The notes under the pieces were generated by a model, which ran no database searches, was not told the origin of the DNA, and saw only the letters and a program-made list of their open reading frames with translations. Shown here piece by piece: positions 56,219-64,000 of a DNA stretch of 64,000 bases. The DNA lies in contig NZ_JARGER010000037.1 in the NCBI RefSeq assembly GCF_029210375.1, positions 355,342 to 419,341 of the forward strand, written 5' to 3'. The stretch is from Nocardioides sp. YIM 152315 (GTDB lineage: Bacteria; Actinomycetota; Actinomycetes; Propionibacteriales; Nocardioidaceae). A program made the translations under genes and the position numbers. The first letter of the stretch is position 1. The number at the start of each line of letters is the position of its first letter.

Positions 56219-56674
56219 TCACGACCGCGACAGTGCCGCCCCGGTCCAGGCCTCGTCGAGCGTGACCTCCTCGATGACGTCCAGGCCCGCCGGGACGTCA
56301 TCGACCGGCTGGTCACCGCCGTCGACCTCGGCGAGCAGGGTGCCGTCCGGGAGCTCGTCGACGGCGACGTGCCGACCGTCGAGGTGGACGTGGTGTCGCC
56401 GCTTGTGCAGCACGGTCGCCGGCAGCCGCGCCAGCACCGCCCACTCGGCGTCGTCGAGGTAGACCGACGTGCACGCGATCCGCTGGGGCCCCGGGCCGAG
56501 TCGCACCTTGTGGCCGAGCTTGCGCACGAGGCGCCCGTCCGGCTCGGCGACCTCGCGCAGCCTGATCCGGGTGCCGGTGAGGTAGCGGTCGGTGATCGCG
56601 GTCGTCCGCTCGACCCCCGCGGGCAGCGACCTCACCAGGAAGCGGCGTTCGGACTCGACCACGGCGTACTTCAT
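56219..56674 (-). CDS. CYTH-domain-like protein
   Basis: 151 residues. The N-terminal E-x-E-like start (VVESERRFLV) with Arg and Lys pairs on successive strands (TGTRIRLREV, LVRKLGHKVRL, KRRHHVHLDGRHVAVDEL, LLAEVDG) resembles the triphosphate tunnel fold of CYTH/adenylate cyclase-thiamine triphosphatase proteins. The activity here is not known. The start is ATG 56674 after TGGAG; the frame stays open to 57841 but that is antisense to recQ. Confidence 0.7.
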   Translation of the reverse strand: MKYAVVESERRFLVRSLPAGVERTTAITDRYLTGTRIRLREVAEPDGRLVRKLGHKVRLGPGPQRIACTSVYLDDAEWAVLARLPATVLHKRRHHVHLDGRHVAVDELPDGTLLAEVDGGDQPVDDVPAGLDVIEEVTLDEAWTGAALSRS

Positions 56675-56711
56675 CGGATGCTCCACGCGATCAGTATCGG
56701 CGGGAGGGGGC

Positions 56712-56749
56712 GGGTGTCCCGCACCGATGGGCATGGCGCAGGGACACCC
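56712..56749. other. Hairpin in the CYTH-recQ divergent gap
   Basis: GGGTGTCCC (56712-56720) and GGGACACCC (56741-56749) form a perfect 9-bp inverted repeat with a 20-base spacer, in the 223-bp gap before the recQ mini-ORF. It may be an operator or a leader hairpin. The rest of the gap shows no gene. Confidence 0.4.
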
Positions 56750-56897
56750 ACCCGGGTGTGACCCCTGCCAGCGGCACACCCCGTGTTGTGCGCTGGCGAC
56801 CCTCAGGAGCGCGCCGACGCGCGGCAGATACGCGGGTCCTGACGATTCCTGTGGAGGGCCGTGACGCGCAGTCGGCAGGCGCTGGTAGACAGGCGGC

Positions 56898-56972
56898 ATG
56901 AACACCCCGCGGAATCGCACGCCTCCCCCGCTGCGCTCCCCCGGCGCACGATTCCGCGGGGACCCCGCGTGA
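56898..56972 (+). CDS. Coupled mini-ORF (24 codons) before recQ
   Basis: The unit is again 71 bp to the next start. ATG 56898 encodes a 24-residue peptide beginning MNTPRNRT and ending RGDPA, and its TGA overlaps the GTG of recQ (GTGA). CCCCGCGGAATCG and CGATTCCGCGGGG give a perfect 13-bp stem. The stem sequence differs completely from the proVW copies while length, ends and peptide ends are kept. Confidence 0.5.
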   Translation: MNTPRNRTPPPLRSPGARFRGDPA

Positions 56973-59080
56973 GCACCCCTACCGCGACCGACGTACGCCG
57001 CAGCGCGGAGGCGCACCTGCGCGCTCTGGTCGGACCCCGGGAGGGGCAGGGCGACGCCGTGCTGCGCGAGGACCAGTGGGCGGCGATCGAGGCCCTCGCG
57101 GTGCACCGGCGGCGGGCCCTGGTCGTGCAGAAGACCGGCTGGGGCAAGTCGGCGGTCTACTTCGTGGCGACGCTGCTGCTGCGCGAGCAGGGCGCCGGCC
57201 CGACCGTGATCGTGTCGCCCCTGCTCGCGCTGATGCGCAACCAGATCGCGGCGGCCGAGCGGGCGGGCATCCGGGCGGTGACGATCAACTCCACCAACAT
57301 GGAGGACTGGGAGCCGATCCAGGAGTCGATCCGGGCCGGCGAGGTCGACGTGCTGCTGGTCAGCCCCGAGCGGCTCAACAACCCCGGCTTCCGCGACGAG
57401 GTGCTGCCCCGGCTGGCGGCGACCTGCGGCCTGCTGGTCGTCGACGAGGCCCACTGCATCTCCGACTGGGGCCACGACTTCCGCCCCGACTACCGGCGCA
57501 TCCGCACGCTCCTCGGCGACCTCCCCGACGGCATCCCGGTGCTGGCGACGACCGCGACGGCCAACGCCCGGGTCACCCAGGACGTCGCCGAGCAGATGGG
57601 CACCGATGTCCTGGTCCTCCGCGGCTCCCTCGACCGGGAGTCGCTGCGGCTCGGCGTGGTCCGCATGAAGACCCCCGAGCAGCGGCTCGCCTGGCTCGCC
57701 GACCACCTCGCCGAGCAGCCCGGCTCCGGCATCGTCTACTGCCTGACGGTCGCCGCCACCCAGGAGGTGGCCGACTACCTCCGCGCGCGCGGCCACGACG
57801 TCGCGGCGTACTCCGGCCAGACCGAGACCACCGAGCGGCACGCCCTCGAGCAGGACCTCGCGGCCGGGCGGGTCAAGGCGCTCATCGCGACGAGCGCGCT
57901 CGGGATGGGCTTCGACGCGACGCTCGGGTTCGTGGTCAACCTCGGGGCGCCGGCGTCGCCGGTGTCCTACTACCAGCAGGTCGGCCGTGCGGGCCGTGCA
58001 CTCCCCCCGGATCAGGAGAGCGCCACGGTCGTGCTGCTGCCCGCGATCGAGGACCGCGACATCTGGGCCTACTTCGCGTCGCTCGCCTTCCCGCGCGAGG
58101 AGCAGGTGCGCCGCACCCTCGAGGTGCTGGCCGACGAGGGGCGCCCGCTGAGCACGCCCGCGCTCGAGACCTACGTCGACCTCAACCGCAACCGGCTCGA
58201 GACGATGCTCAAGGTGCTCGACGTCGACGGTGCCGTCCGTCGGGTGCGCGGTGGCTGGGAGGCGACCGGTCGGGCCTGGACCTACGACGAGGAGCGCTAC
58301 CGACGGGTCCGCGAGGCGCGAGAGCGCGAGCAGCAGGCGATGCTCGACTACCTCACGACCGACGCCTGCCGGATGCGCTACCTGCGCGAGCAGCTCGACG
58401 ACCCCGAAGCCACCGACTGCGGGCGCTGCGACAACTGCGGCGGACTGTCCCTCGCCGACGAGGTCTCGGCCGCCGCCGTCGAGGAGGCCCAGGACCGGCT
58501 CGCGCGGCCCGGCGTGGTGGTCGAGCCGCGCAAGATGTGGCCCACCGCTCTGACCAACCTGGGAGTCGACCTCAAGGGCAAGATCGGCGAGGGCGCCGAG
58601 GAGGGGCGGGCCGTCGCCCGGCTGACCGACCTGGGCTACGGCAACGCGCTGCGCGAGCTGTTCGCGCCGGCGACCCCGGACGGGCCGGTCCCGGTGCCGC
58701 TGGTCCGGGCGGTCGTCGAGGTGCTCGCCGACTGGCGGCCGCCGGTCGACGGCATCGTCGTGGTCGAGTCCGCGACCCGGCCGACGCTCACCGCCGACCT
58801 GGCCGCCGGACTGTCCCGCTACCTCGAGGTGCCCGTCGTCGGGCGCTGGGCGATCGTCGACCCGGACGTCGCACCCGAGCAGGGGGCGGCCAACTCAGCC
58901 CAGCGGATCGCCGCCGTCGGGCGCCGCTTCGACCTGCACGCCGAGGTCCCCGAGGGGGCCCGGATGCTGCTCGTCGACGACCGGGTCGGCACCGGCTGGA
59001 CGCTCACCCTGGCGGCCCGTGCGGTCCGCTCGGCGGGGGCCGCGGAGGTGCGGCCGCTGGTCCTCGCCGCGACCACCTGA
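56969..59080 (+). CDS. recQ: RecQ-type DNA helicase with C-terminal phosphoribosyltransferase-like domain
   Basis: 703 residues. Helicase motifs: I QKTGWGKSAVYF, Ia SPLLALMRNQI, II DEAHCISDWGHDFRPDYR, III LATTATAN, V TSALGMGFD, VI QQVGRAGRA. The zinc motif follows (CRMRYLREQL ... CGRCDNC). After about residue 500 an extra domain appears, ending MLLVDDRVGTGWTLTLAA, which looks like the PRPP loop of phosphoribosyltransferases. 3'-5' DNA unwinding in repair is expected; the added domain's role is unknown. GTG 56969 overlaps the mini-ORF stop. Confidence 0.9.
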   Translation: MSTPTATDVRRSAEAHLRALVGPREGQGDAVLREDQWAAIEALAVHRRRALVVQKTGWGKSAVYFVATLLLREQGAGPTVIVSPLLALMRNQIAAAERAGIRAVTINSTNMEDWEPIQESIRAGEVDVLLVSPERLNNPGFRDEVLPRLAATCGLLVVDEAHCISDWGHDFRPDYRRIRTLLGDLPDGIPVLATTATANARVTQDVAEQMGTDVLVLRGSLDRESLRLGVVRMKTPEQRLAWLADHLAEQPGSGIVYCLTVAATQEVADYLRARGHDVAAYSGQTETTERHALEQDLAAGRVKALIATSALGMGFDATLGFVVNLGAPASPVSYYQQVGRAGRALPPDQESATVVLLPAIEDRDIWAYFASLAFPREEQVRRTLEVLADEGRPLSTPALETYVDLNRNRLETMLKVLDVDGAVRRVRGGWEATGRAWTYDEERYRRVREAREREQQAMLDYLTTDACRMRYLREQLDDPEATDCGRCDNCGGLSLADEVSAAAVEEAQDRLARPGVVVEPRKMWPTALTNLGVDLKGKIGEGAEEGRAVARLTDLGYGNALRELFAPATPDGPVPVPLVRAVVEVLADWRPPVDGIVVVESATRPTLTADLAAGLSRYLEVPVVGRWAIVDPDVAPEQGAANSAQRIAAVGRRFDLHAEVPEGARMLLVDDRVGTGWTLTLAARAVRSAGAAEVRPLVLAATT

Positions 59081-59089
59081 CCCCAGCCG

Positions 59090-59125
59090 ACGCCGACCCG
59101 CCGAAACTTTCGGGCGGGTCGGCGT
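59090..59125. terminator. Hairpin terminator, copy 3 of the repeated design
   Basis: ACGCCGACCCGCCGAAA / TTTCGGGCGGGTCGGCGT, as at 25687 but with one C missing in the left arm, so one base is bulged. It lies between convergent recQ and the exporter gene. Confidence 0.85.
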
Positions 59126-59134
59126 CTGGTGGGA

Positions 59135-60634
59135 TCAGTGACCGGCCAACAGGGCCGGGTCGACCGGGTGCTCGATCTTCTTGCGGGGCAGGAAGAACGC
59201 CGGGACCAGGACCAGTGCGACCATCACCGTCGCAACCACGAACACGTCGGCGAACGCGTCGGCGAGGCCGGGGACGAACGTGGCCGGGTCGGTCGGGTCG
59301 AGGTCGATGGTGCCGTTGGTCAGCAGCACGGAGAAGACCGCGGTGCCGATCGACGCGGCGACCTGCTGGACGATGTTCATCAGCGTCGAGCCGCGCGCGA
59401 TCGTGTGCTCCTTCAGCGTGGCCAGCGCCGCCGACATGATCGGCATCATCGTGCCGCCCATGCCCAGACCCATGATGAACAGGGCCGCCAGCAGGTAGGT
59501 GTAGGAGGTGTCCGCCTCGAGCTGGGTGAACATCGCCATCCCGACCGTGATCACGGCGATGCCGGTGAGCACGATCTTGCCGGGACCGATCTTGTCGGCG
59601 AGCATGCCCGCGACCGGCATCGTGAGCATCGCCCCGATGCCCTGCGGCGCCAGCAGCAGGCCGGCGTCCATGGCGTCCTCGCCCCGCACCGACTGGAAGT
59701 AGAGCGGGAACAGCAGGCTGGCGCCGAAGAAGGCGATCGCGAACAGCGACATCGCGACCACGGCGATCGTCATCGTCTTGTTGGCGAACAGCCGCAGGTC
59801 GACCAGCGGGTGGATGTTCTTGCGGTTGAGCGCCCAGGGGACGAACGCCGCGATCAGCAGGAGGCCGACGACGGCCGGGCCGACCACTTGGGCGGTCCAC
59901 ACGGTCCCGTCCTCCTCCTTCGCCGCGGGGATCGACGAGACGCCGTACAGGAACGCGGCCAGGCCCGGGGAGAGCAGCACCATGCCGAGCCAGTCGAAGG
60001 TCTCCGACGGCTCGACGTGGTCCTTCGGGAGCACGACCGAGGCGTAGACGAGCGCGACGATGCCGATCGGCAGGTTGATCAGGAAGATCCAGTGCCAGCT
60101 GGCGGAGTCGATCAGCGCGCCGCCGAGGATCGGGCCGAAGATCGGGCCGAGCAGCATCGGGATGCCCATGATCGCCATGACGCGACCCACCCGCTCGGGG
60201 CCGGCGGCGCGGGTCAGGATCGTCATGCCGAGCGGCATCAGCATGCCGCCGCCGAGGCCCTGGAGGACGCGGAACGTCACCAGCATCTCGAGCGACGTCG
60301 CCGCCGCGCACAGCACGGAGCCGAGCGTGAAGAGCAGCACGGCCAGCATGTAGAGCCGCTTGGTGCCGAACCGGTCGGCGGCCCAGCCGGTCAGCGGGAT
60401 GACGGTGGCGAGCGCCAGCGTGTAGCCGGTCATCGTCCACGCCACCTGGGCCGAGGTCGCGTCGAACTCGCGCTGGAAGGTCTGCAGCGCGACCGACACG
60501 ACCGTGATGTCGAGGATCGACATGATGGCGCCGAGCACGACGACGCCCGCGGTCAGCAGGACGCCGCGGTCGAGCTTGTCAGAGCCTCCCGAGGTGGCGG
60601 AAGGGGGAGGGGTGGGGGTGGTCTCCGTGGTCAC
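59135..60634 (-). CDS. DHA2-type MFS drug exporter (EmrB-like)
   Basis: 499 residues, 14 helices. The opening GAIMSILDITVVSVALQTFQREFDAT, motif A GWAADRFGTKRLYM and motif C region GIPMLLGPIFGPILGGALIDSASWHWIFLINLP are typical of EmrB/QacA exporters. The start is GTG 60634. It stands alone, without a linked regulator in the window. Substrate unknown. Confidence 0.92.
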   Translation of the reverse strand: MTTETTPTPPPSATSGGSDKLDRGVLLTAGVVVLGAIMSILDITVVSVALQTFQREFDATSAQVAWTMTGYTLALATVIPLTGWAADRFGTKRLYMLAVLLFTLGSVLCAAATSLEMLVTFRVLQGLGGGMLMPLGMTILTRAAGPERVGRVMAIMGIPMLLGPIFGPILGGALIDSASWHWIFLINLPIGIVALVYASVVLPKDHVEPSETFDWLGMVLLSPGLAAFLYGVSSIPAAKEEDGTVWTAQVVGPAVVGLLLIAAFVPWALNRKNIHPLVDLRLFANKTMTIAVVAMSLFAIAFFGASLLFPLYFQSVRGEDAMDAGLLLAPQGIGAMLTMPVAGMLADKIGPGKIVLTGIAVITVGMAMFTQLEADTSYTYLLAALFIMGLGMGGTMMPIMSAALATLKEHTIARGSTLMNIVQQVAASIGTAVFSVLLTNGTIDLDPTDPATFVPGLADAFADVFVVATVMVALVLVPAFFLPRKKIEHPVDPALLAGH

Positions 60635-60753
60635 CCATCGAGGCTAGGTGGCGCCGCCGACACAGGCATCCGACTTTCGTCGCGACGGCGCGTGCGCTGC
60701 GTCACCGTGGACGCGCCGATCCGCCCCTGATCAGCCCCTGATCAGCCCCGCGA

Positions 60754-61242
60754 TCAGCCCAGCTGGGCCTCGATCGCGCCCACGACCTGCGGGTCGTCGG
60801 GCACGACGCCGGGCCGGAACCGGGCCACCACGGCTCCGTCGCCGGAGATCAGGAACTTCTCGAAGTTCCACTGGACGTCGCCGGCCTCGCCCTCGCCGTC
60901 GGCCGTCTCCGTCAGCGTCCGGTAGATCTCGTGGCGGTCGTCGCCGTTGACCTCGATCTTCTCGGTCATCGGGAAGGTGACGCCGTACGTCGCGGAGCAG
61001 AACTCCTGGATCTCCTCGGCGGACCCGGGCTCCTGCCCCATGAACTGGTTGCAGGGCAGCCCGACGACGGTGAACCCGCGCTCGGCGTACCTCTCCTGCA
61101 GCTGCTCCAGGCCGGTGTACTGGGGGGTCAGCCCGCACTTGGAGGCGACGTTGACCAACAGTGCCGGTCGACCGCCGGTGATCTGACCGATGGTCGAAGG
61201 GGTGCCGTCGAGGCGCGCGATCGGGGAGTCGAGGAGGCTCAT
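60754..61242 (-). CDS. Glutathione peroxidase-family thiol peroxidase
   Basis: 162 residues. The catalytic Cys is in NVASKCGLTPQYTGLEQL (near 36), with Gln in LPCNQFMGQEPG and Trp-Asn in VQWNFEKFLI completing the tetrad. It has Cys, not selenocysteine, so in an actinobacterium the reductant is probably thioredoxin or mycothiol-linked. ATG 61242 is used; the GGAGG before it is close. It is divergent from narG. The gap 60635-60753 before the exporter holds only short TGATCA repeats. Confidence 0.92.
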   Translation of the reverse strand: MSLLDSPIARLDGTPSTIGQITGGRPALLVNVASKCGLTPQYTGLEQLQERYAERGFTVVGLPCNQFMGQEPGSAEEIQEFCSATYGVTFPMTEKIEVNGDDRHEIYRTLTETADGEGEAGDVQWNFEKFLISGDGAVVARFRPGVVPDDPQVVGAIEAQLG

Positions 61243-61304
61243 GCCTCCGAGCCTACGGTCCGGTCCACGCCGCGGCAGCCGCGTCGTTCCGGTGGTCGAC
61301 GTCC

Positions 61305-61334
61305 TTGTCACGGAGCGCGGGGGTTCCCTACGTT
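61305..61334 (+). promoter_or_regulatory. Candidate promoter of narG, likely leaderless transcript
   Basis: TTGTCA and TACGTT separated by 18 bp. The expected start point, about seven bases after the -10 box, falls at or just before ATG 61342, and no ribosome site is seen. Both facts fit a leaderless message. No FNR-type palindrome is visible. Confidence 0.35.
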
Positions 61335-61341
61335 GAGTCGC

Positions 61342-64000
61342 ATGACCGACACGTCTCGGGCAGGTTTGGACGGTCCCGGCAGCGACACGCTGCTGAAGGC
61401 GGGGCGCTTCTTCACCCGGTGGGAGGAGACCGACGACGGGCGGGCGGTCTTCCGCGAGGGCGGGCGCGCCGGCGACGTGTTCTACCGCGACCGGTGGAGC
61501 CACGACAAGGTCGTGCGCTCGACCCACGGCGTGAACTGCACGGGATCCTGCTCGTGGAAGGTCTACGTCAAGGACGGGATCATCACCTGGGAGAGCCAGG
61601 AGACCGACTACCCGTCCGTCGGACCGGACCGTCCCGAGTACGAGCCGCGCGGCTGCCCCCGCGGCGCGGCGTTCTCCTGGTACACCTACTCGCCGACCCG
61701 CGTGCGCTACCCCTACGCCCGCGGGGTGCTCGTCGAGATGTTCCGCGAGGCCCGCGACCGGCTCGGCGACTCCGTCGAGGCCTGGGCAGAGATCGTGACG
61801 GACCCGGTCAAGCGGAGGAGGTACCAGCAGGCCCGCGGCAAGGGCGGCCTGGTGCGCGTCAGCTGGCGCGACGCGGTCGACATGGTCGCCGCGGCGCACG
61901 TGCACACGATCAGGACCCACGGGCCGGACCGCTGCACCGGGTTCTCGCCGATCCCGGCGATGTCGATGGTGTCCCACTGCGTCGGCACCCGCTTCGTCCA
62001 GCTCATCGGCGGCGTGATGACGTCGTTCTACGACTGGTACGCCGACCTGCCCGTCGCCAGCCCGCAGGTCTTCGGCGACCAGACCGACGTGCCGGAGTCC
62101 GGCGACTGGTGGGACGCGACGTACCTGATGATGTGGGGCTCCAACGTCCCCGTCACCCGGACCCCGGACGCGCACTGGATGGCCGAGGTGCGCTACCGCG
62201 GCACCAAGGTCGTCACGGTCAGCCCCGACTACGCCGACAACACCAAGTTCGCCGACGAGTGGATGCCCGCGCAGGCCGGGACCGACGCGGCGCTCGCGAT
62301 GGCGATGGGCCACGTGATCCTCAAGGAGTTCCTCGTCGACCGGCGCACGCCGTTCTTCGTCGACTACGTGCAGCAGTACACCGACCTGCCGTTCCTGATC
62401 CGCCTCGAGGAGCACGAGGAGCAGGGCGGCCTCGTGCCCGGCAGGTTCCTCACCGCGGCCGATCTCGGGGGTGCGGCCGACGAGGACGCGTGGAAGACCG
62501 TGCTGATGGACGGCGCCACCGGGCAGCCGGTCGTGCCCAACGGCTCCATGGGATTCCGGTACGCCGAGTCCGGCAGGGGCCGGTGGAACCTCGAGCTCGA
62601 GGGCGTCAGCCCGTCGCTCACGCTCGCCGGCGACGACAGCGAGGCCGTGGAGGTGCTGCTGCCGGCCTTCACCGAGGACGACGGCTCCGGCTCCGTCCTC
62701 CGGCGCGGCGTGCCGACCCGGGTCGTCGGCGGCCACCGCGTCACCACGGTCTTCGACCTGATGCTCGCCCAGTACGGCGTGGGGCGCACCGTCAACGGGC
62801 AGAGCCTGCCCGGCGAGTGGCCGACCGGGTACGACGACGCGAGCACGCCGTACACCCCCGCCTGGCAGGCCGAGCGCACCAGCGTGCCGGCCGAGCAGTG
62901 CATCCGCATCGCCCGCGAGTTCGCGCGCAACGCCGAGGACTCCGGCGGCCGCTCGATGATCATCATGGGCGCGGGCATCTGCCAGTGGTTCCACGGCGAC
63001 GCGACCTACCGCGCGATCCTCTCGCTGCTGATCCTCACCGGCTCGATGGGCCGCAACGGCGGCGGCTGGGCGCACTACGTCGGTCAGGAGAAGTGCCGCC
63101 CGATCACCGGCTGGATCTCGCTGGCCAACGGGCTCGACTGGAGCCGGCCGCCGCGGACGATGGCCGGCACGTCGTTCTGGTACATGCACACCGGCCAGTG
63201 GCGCACCGACGGCTACTCGGCCGACTCCCTGAACTCCCCGCTCGCCCGGGGGCATCTCGCCGGGAAGCACACCGCCGACGTCATCGCGGAGTCCGCGCGC
63301 AAGGGCTGGATGCCCTTCTACCCGCAGTTCGACAAGAGCTCGCTCGACGTCGGCGAGGCCGCGGCGGCGACCGCCGACCCGGCCCAGTACGTGAAGGACG
63401 CGCTGGCGGACGGCAGCCTGAAGCCCGCGATCGCCGACATCGACGCGCCGGAGTCCTGGCCGCGCACGCTGGTGCTCTGGCGCTCCAACCTCTTCGGCTC
63501 CTCGGCCAAGGGCAACGAGTACTTCCTCAAGAACCTGCTGGGCACCCACTCCAACGTGCTCGGCAGCGAGAACCCGGCCGCCCCGCGTCCCAGCGAGGTG
63601 GCCTGGCACGACGAGGCACCCGAGGGCAAGCTCGACCTGCTCGTCTCCGCCGACTTCCGGATGACCTCGACGACGCTGCTCTCCGACGTCGTGCTGCCGG
63701 CGGCCACCTGGTACGAGAAGCACGACCTCTCCTCGACCGACATGCACCCCTTCGTGCACGCGTTCAGCCCCGCGATCGACCCTCCGTGGGAGGCGCGCAC
63801 CGACTTCGAGGCGTTCCACGCGATCGCGCAGCGGCTCTCCGAGCTGTCGGCGAAGCACCTCGGCACGCGCAAGGACCTGGTCAGCGTCCCGCTCCAGCAC
63901 GACACCCCGGGCGAGACGCCGCGAGACCCGTACGACACGTCGCCGGTCTTCCAGGTCGTCGAGCGCGACTACACGGCGATCGCCGACAAGCTCGCCAGCG
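61342..64000 (+). CDS. narG: Respiratory nitrate reductase alpha subunit, N-terminal 886 residues
   Basis: Molybdenum subunit of the membrane nitrate reductase, truncated by the window end (full proteins are about 1230 residues). The N-terminal FS0 cluster motif HGVNCTGSCSWKVYV (near 49-63) with a later Cys in RGCPRGA, the Mo-ligand Asp region TSFYDWYADLP, and MWGSNVPVTRTPDAH are present. The rest of the visible chain is standard NarG (YVGQEKCRPITGW, LFGSSAKGNEYFLKNLLG, LSDVVLPAATWYEKHD). It should be followed by narHJI. It implies growth by nitrate respiration at low oxygen. Confidence 0.96.
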   Translation, partial: MTDTSRAGLDGPGSDTLLKAGRFFTRWEETDDGRAVFREGGRAGDVFYRDRWSHDKVVRSTHGVNCTGSCSWKVYVKDGIITWESQETDYPSVGPDRPEYEPRGCPRGAAFSWYTYSPTRVRYPYARGVLVEMFREARDRLGDSVEAWAEIVTDPVKRRRYQQARGKGGLVRVSWRDAVDMVAAAHVHTIRTHGPDRCTGFSPIPAMSMVSHCVGTRFVQLIGGVMTSFYDWYADLPVASPQVFGDQTDVPESGDWWDATYLMMWGSNVPVTRTPDAHWMAEVRYRGTKVVTVSPDYADNTKFADEWMPAQAGTDAALAMAMGHVILKEFLVDRRTPFFVDYVQQYTDLPFLIRLEEHEEQGGLVPGRFLTAADLGGAADEDAWKTVLMDGATGQPVVPNGSMGFRYAESGRGRWNLELEGVSPSLTLAGDDSEAVEVLLPAFTEDDGSGSVLRRGVPTRVVGGHRVTTVFDLMLAQYGVGRTVNGQSLPGEWPTGYDDASTPYTPAWQAERTSVPAEQCIRIAREFARNAEDSGGRSMIIMGAGICQWFHGDATYRAILSLLILTGSMGRNGGGWAHYVGQEKCRPITGWISLANGLDWSRPPRTMAGTSFWYMHTGQWRTDGYSADSLNSPLARGHLAGKHTADVIAESARKGWMPFYPQFDKSSLDVGEAAAATADPAQYVKDALADGSLKPAIADIDAPESWPRTLVLWRSNLFGSSAKGNEYFLKNLLGTHSNVLGSENPAAPRPSEVAWHDEAPEGKLDLLVSADFRMTSTTLLSDVVLPAATWYEKHDLSSTDMHPFVHAFSPAIDPPWEARTDFEAFHAIAQRLSELSAKHLGTRKDLVSVPLQHDTPGETPRDPYDTSPVFQVVERDYTAIADKLAS

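Noticed and set aside
60720..60760. Repeated CTGATCAGCCC near the glutathione peroxidase stop
   Set aside because: Only two or three short, partly coding copies; no larger structure or match elsewhere in the window.
60754..63900. 1048-codon ORF on the minus strand
   Set aside because: Only the first 162 codons from the stop (ATG 61242) are a real protein, the glutathione peroxidase. The remainder is antisense to narG.

Overview
The window is a very GC-rich, gene-dense actinobacterial chromosome segment. Its gene content resembles Nocardioides or a close relative: a mycothiol-type maleylpyruvate isomerase-fold protein, polyphosphate glucokinase, a DUF222/HNH (13E12-type) endonuclease, MMPL pumps, many GTG starts and many ATGA stop/start overlaps. 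No rRNA, tRNA, CRISPR array, integrase or complete insertion sequence was seen. Both ends are cut: a YihY/BrkB membrane protein enters from the left and narG runs off the right.

Layout. 1-13.7 kb: membrane and stress proteins, a MalT/LuxR-type regulator, an AI-2E-family permease, a cardiolipin synthase with a tiny coupled leader ORF, an MMPL pump with its TetR regulator, and an ACT-domain malic enzyme. 13.7-25.7 kb: DUF222/HNH gene beside a dispersed repeat, a large secreted phosphodiesterase/5'-nucleotidase fusion, an MMPL/MarR divergent pair, polyphosphate glucokinase, PadR, and a DrrAB-type ABC exporter behind two tandem palindromes. 25.7-29.2 kb: a secreted repeat-domain protein, a ferritin-like di-iron protein and a drug-type MFS exporter.

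29.2-51.1 kb is the most coherent block: a quaternary-amine and one-carbon island. A leftward operon with start/stop overlaps carries an IclR regulator, a B12-binding corrinoid protein, a methyltetrahydrofolate-type methyltransferase, a ferredoxin/ASKHA corrinoid activator, DUF1638 and an FMN-fold protein. It diverges from an MttB-family methyltransferase across a 30-bp palindromic site. Next come purU, a second IclR gene, an aldehyde dehydrogenase and GMC dehydrogenase (BetB/BetA type), a glycine-betaine ABC importer (ATPase, double permease, binding lipoprotein), a dimethylglycine/sarcosine dehydrogenase-type flavoprotein and both ETF subunits. Read together, the genes would import choline or betaine, oxidise choline to betaine, remove the first methyl by a corrinoid route and the others by flavin oxidation, carry the C1 units on tetrahydrofolate (MetF-like reductase at 29.2 kb, PurU) and pass electrons to ETF.

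Four promoters in this block (metF-like, purU/iclR, betB, dimethylglycine dehydrogenase) carry the same 36-bp double operator: two 17-bp sites of the form GTTGCG-N5-CGCAAC exactly 19 bp apart. This predicts one regulon, probably of the second IclR protein.

A second unusual element is a family of tiny ORFs starting ATGARCACCCC. They lie in three places, between proV and proW (two tandem 71-bp copies), before etfB (32 bp) and before recQ (71 bp). Each overlaps the next gene's start by four bases (ATGA or GTGA), and each can fold so that the next gene's Shine-Dalgarno sequence is in the 3' arm of a hairpin.

51.1-64 kb: a lipoprotein-like M15 peptidase, quinone oxidoreductase, TOPRIM protein, M13 peptidase, a CYTH-like protein, a RecQ helicase fused to a phosphoribosyltransferase-like domain, an EmrB-type exporter, glutathione peroxidase and the start of a respiratory nitrate reductase operon. 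One near-identical hairpin terminator is used three times (25.7, 46.6 and 59.1 kb).
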